Both the position numbers and the translations under genes were made by a program. From positions 62,001-126,000 of the forward strand of contig JAHILF010000031.1 of assembly GCA_018897105.1 (NCBI GenBank): DNA of 64,000 bases, given 5' to 3'. The stretch's first letter is position 1; every line of letters begins with the position of its first letter. This document shows, piece after piece, positions 61,827-64,000 of this stretch. This DNA comes from Pseudomonadota bacterium (GTDB taxonomy: Bacteria > Desulfobacterota > Desulfobulbia > Desulfobulbales > SURF-16). The notes beneath the pieces are model-generated. The model saw only the letters and a list, made by a program, of their open reading frames with translations. It made no database searches and had not been told where the DNA came from.

Positions 61827-63335
61827 ATGGCGAAATCACATATCACACGCACATTAGGCCCTATCCACTTCGAGGATCTCGATCCCCATCGGTTCGAGGA
61901 TCTCGTCCGTCAGCTCATCTATGACCTCAAACAATGGCAATCAATTGAGTCGACAGGGCGAGGTGGTGCTGATGACGGCTTCGATATACGCGCGTATGAA
62001 GTCCTCCTCCCATCTATTGCGCCGGTTGACGAGGAAGCTGAGGAGGGCACTTCTCATCCGATGGACGGCAACCTTTGGATGATTCAGTGCAAGCGCGAAA
62101 AGGCGCTTGGCCCCAAAAGGATCGAAACTATTATAGGCGATGGGGTTAAAGCCGATAGTCCCCCTTACGGTTACATCCTTGTGGCACCGGCTCATTTCTC
62201 CAAAGCCGCGCACGACAAGTTTCGAGAGGAGCTTAGAAGCCGCGGCGTGATGGAGTTCTATCTTTGGGGGGCTGGTGAGCTTGAAGATATGCTCTATCAG
62301 CCAAAGAACGATCACGTACTGTTCGCCTTCTTCGGTATTTCGCTTGCGAGTCGCCGACGTTCGAGGACGACCGAGATTCGCGCTGGAGTTACTGTCAAGA
62401 ATAAGTTACGACGAGTTCTAGGCGACAACCCGCGTCATCAACCCGTCCTCCTGCGGGATCAGCAAGATACCCATTATCCATATGAGGATGAATACAAAGA
62501 CTTTGATAAACGGCCACGATGGAAAGAGTATACCGCTGTGGGGTTCCACCCGATAGGCCTTATCGTTTCAGTCGCGAGGCACTACGCATACATTGACAAA
62601 CCAAAGGCTGAATGGGATTTCACCAAGGCAGTGAATAACATCATGCCGGTTCAAAGCCATCATGGCAGACGCCTTGACGCTAAAGAGGAAGAGCTACGTA
62701 ACGCTGTGAAGGGCTTCTGGGAGCAGCTGCCGCGCATGAAAAGGGCTACGTTTGTCTACAACGGGTTTGTCAGGTTTGACTCTATAGCTTTCGTCGACGA
62801 TAAAGGTGATACCGAATATAATTGCCCGCACCTGTTCATAGACTTCAATTATGAGCGTGGTCCGTTCTCGGGCAGTTTTCAGTACTTGGAGTTAAATGAA
62901 CACCATCACGAATCGCTTGATGGACTGAAACGCGTGGAGATTTTTCCAGAAAGCTTTCCGAAGCCGTCCTTCGGGACCATTTATTCGGACAAATTCATTT
63001 CGATAGACAACCGGACACGCAAGACCCTTCAGCATAACTCAACCGGCATAACCGTGTATGACGCAAATAATAAGCACAGCTATCTGAAGCCCACCGATGT
63101 AATTGCTGTTGATATGACAGAGGACAGTGAAGGGAAGAAAACTCTTCTTAAAATTACCAGCGTGACAGTTGCGACAGGTAAGGAATTGCTGGACTCATGC
63201 AAGGATAATCCTTTATTGAAGCAAGATATAGAAAATCAGTTGTCGAGGCAGATTAAAGCTAGTGATAGGGTCCACGTCATAGAAGGACTTGTGATCTACG
63301 ATTGGCAAATCGAGCAGAACAGACCAGTATTATGA
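61827..63335 (+). CDS. Mrr-like restriction endonuclease domain protein
   Basis: A 502-aa protein. The N-terminal 170 residues have a PD-(D/E)xK/Mrr_cat pattern: HRFEDLVRQLIYDL, GADDGFDIRA and WMIQCKREK, supplying Glu, Asp and QxK of the nuclease core. The C-terminal 330 residues are not recognised and may be a recognition or effector module. A defence or restriction role is likely. There is no adjacent methyltransferase in the window, so it could be a type IV-like or standalone nuclease. The region borders an inverted-repeat block and a truncated gene at the window end. Confidence 0.75.
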   Translation: MAKSHITRTLGPIHFEDLDPHRFEDLVRQLIYDLKQWQSIESTGRGGADDGFDIRAYEVLLPSIAPVDEEAEEGTSHPMDGNLWMIQCKREKALGPKRIETIIGDGVKADSPPYGYILVAPAHFSKAAHDKFREELRSRGVMEFYLWGAGELEDMLYQPKNDHVLFAFFGISLASRRRSRTTEIRAGVTVKNKLRRVLGDNPRHQPVLLRDQQDTHYPYEDEYKDFDKRPRWKEYTAVGFHPIGLIVSVARHYAYIDKPKAEWDFTKAVNNIMPVQSHHGRRLDAKEEELRNAVKGFWEQLPRMKRATFVYNGFVRFDSIAFVDDKGDTEYNCPHLFIDFNYERGPFSGSFQYLELNEHHHESLDGLKRVEIFPESFPKPSFGTIYSDKFISIDNRTRKTLQHNSTGITVYDANNKHSYLKPTDVIAVDMTEDSEGKKTLLKITSVTVATGKELLDSCKDNPLLKQDIENQLSRQIKASDRVHVIEGLVIYDWQIEQNRPVL

Positions 63336-63370
63336 GGAACTGCATGGAATCCAGACCGATTCCTAACCCA

Positions 63371-63572
63371 TTTTTTCACAGGACGCCAAACAGCTGGCGC
63401 CTGTGAAAAAACCGTTCTCGGCGACTGCGTCGCCGAGAATCGCGGTGCTGACTTCGTCAAGTACCTTGTCCCGGCGCTTTGCGCCAGAACAAGGTACTTG
63501 ACCGGACACCGCGTACCACACAATCAAGCTACGCTTGCTTGCGCGGCACACGGCGCCGGTCAGCACCGCGAT
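63371..63572. repeat. Dense inverted-repeat block (three hairpin units)
   Basis: Unit 1: 12-bp arms 63371-63382/63400-63411 with inner CGCCA/TGGCG. Unit 2: 11-bp arms TTCTCGGCGAC/GTCGCCGAGAA (63415-63439). Unit 3: 14-bp terminal inverted repeats 63439-63452/63559-63572 enclosing 12-bp arms 63458-63469/63489-63500 and GGCGC/GCGCC. All main arms are perfect. It could be a MITE-like element, a recombination site or a structured RNA. Confidence 0.8.
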
Positions 63573-63594
63573 TATCTTCAAAATGGATGATTGA

Positions 63595-64000
63595 ATGCCA
63601 AGAGACAGGAGCATACGAAAATCATTTGAAATTGCTGACGATGGCCTACAAGGGACAATAGGATATTTTTTCTTCGTTATCGCTTGTAAAGATAGTGCAA
63701 AATTTAATGAAATTTCCCAACGACTACCACCTGGTGCAATTCCTGTAACCCAAGAATGGGTACGATTTTATGATAAAGAGGAATTAGTACAAGTTATGGA
63801 ATCATGTTTTAATTTTTACCATGCCAGAATTTGCCTTATATCCTCAATTAGCATCTTTGAATCAGCTCTGAAAGATTTCATCACGAGATTAAATGCTAAG
63901 GGGCACATATCAAACAATAGAGTAAGAAACCTGAAATATTATAAGCAGAAGTTAGAATGGGCATTTGAGATGGTATCTGCATCCACTTATGGAACAAGAT
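63595..64000 (+). CDS. Partial AT-rich gene running off the window, HEPN-like pattern
   Basis: An open frame from ATG 63595 (a TGA lies immediately upstream) continues without a stop to the window edge, at least 135 codons. It starts MPRDRSIRKSFEIADDGLQG and includes FYHARICLISSISIFESALKDF and a following helix. Helix-rich pattern with possible HEPN-type (RiboL-PSP-HEPN) resemblance; this is a weak impression. Base composition is much more AT-rich than the helicase/PBP region, suggesting acquired DNA. The C-terminus is not available. Confidence 0.65.
   Translation, partial: MPRDRSIRKSFEIADDGLQGTIGYFFFVIACKDSAKFNEISQRLPPGAIPVTQEWVRFYDKEELVQVMESCFNFYHARICLISSISIFESALKDFITRLNAKGHISNNRVRNLKYYKQKLEWAFEMVSASTYGTR

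Noticed and set aside
61795-63370. Mrr-like gene as an integron cassette (GTTAGGAA at left, TTCCTAAC at right)
   Set aside because: The core sites do not fit RYYYAAC/GTTRRRY, and there is no integrase or second attC-like site in the window.
1-64000. CRISPR arrays, tRNA or rRNA genes
   Set aside because: No regular direct-repeat/spacer pattern and no recognisable tRNA or rRNA sequence was seen; the only long repeats are protein-coding modules or inverted repeats.

Overview
The window reads as chromosomal DNA of a Gram-negative anaerobe, most likely a Desulfobacterota lineage (Desulfobulbales or Desulfuromonadales type). This is inferred from ten multiheme c-type cytochromes carrying 104 canonical CXXCH motifs, many of them outer-membrane or secreted types, together with NrfD/HybA-type membrane redox modules, an AsmA protein, a sigma-54 activator and NHL-repeat proteins linked to cytochromes. 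No 16S rRNA, tRNA or taxonomic marker was found, so the assignment is inference.

Layout. (1) 0.1-6.9 kb (+): ftsH; then a probable sigma-54-driven operon of a pentaheme cytochrome, a Tat-exported HybA-like ferredoxin and a HybB/NrfD quinone-reactive membrane protein, followed by a PAS histidine kinase. (2) 6.9-21.8 kb (-): the centrepiece. It holds a filament-type cytochrome with its own strong terminator, then a closely packed ten-gene unit: a 678-aa outer-membrane beta-barrel with a discoidin-like insertion, three proteins with CsgG/TolB-N-like domains, a SurA/PpiC foldase, a 26-heme lipoprotein, a 16-heme periplasmic cytochrome, an NHL propeller, a second filament-type cytochrome paralogous to the first, and a DUF4382/beta-propeller lipoprotein. 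(3) 22-30 kb: regulatory block with two PilZ proteins, a histidine kinase lacking its phospho-acceptor His, a frameshifted tusA, the redox two-component pair RegB/RegA, and an NHL + decaheme cytochrome operon. (4) 30-35.5 kb (+): 8-heme, 5-heme (FN3-containing) and two 12-heme cytochromes. (5) 35.7-42.3 kb (+): NtrB/NtrC-type pair, porin, small PstS-like protein, and a sensor with a degenerate GGDEF domain. (6) 42.5-46.1 kb (+): a secreted choice-anchor-F-like protein behind a sigma-54-like promoter and a 33-bp palindrome, a small secreted acidic protein, and a membrane-TPR protein. (7) 46-59.9 kb: housekeeping or less specific genes (AsmA, HrpA, actin-fold ATPase, giant pentapeptide-repeat protein, class A PBP, SEC-C protein). 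(8) 59.9-64 kb: accessory/defence-like DNA with a VanZ-like protein, a HigBA-like toxin-antitoxin, an Abi_2 remnant, an Mrr-like nuclease, a dense block of inverted repeats and a truncated AT-rich gene.

How it may work together (inference). The HybA/HybB-type module moves quinol electrons to periplasmic cytochromes. The 16-heme and 26-heme proteins with the beta-barrel would carry them across the outer membrane. The two paralogous CXXCHTMH-type cytochromes, each with five CXXCH motifs and one conserved CX5CH motif, are candidates for secreted cytochrome filaments. The CsgG-like proteins and the dedicated PPIase are candidate secretion/assembly factors. An inverted-repeat motif of the GCGRC-N5-GYCGC type, resembling RegA/PrrA-family sites, recurs upstream of the first filament cytochrome, both PilZ genes, regB/tusA and the 42.8-kb secreted protein. 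This suggests that the RegBA pair encoded here coordinates the locus.
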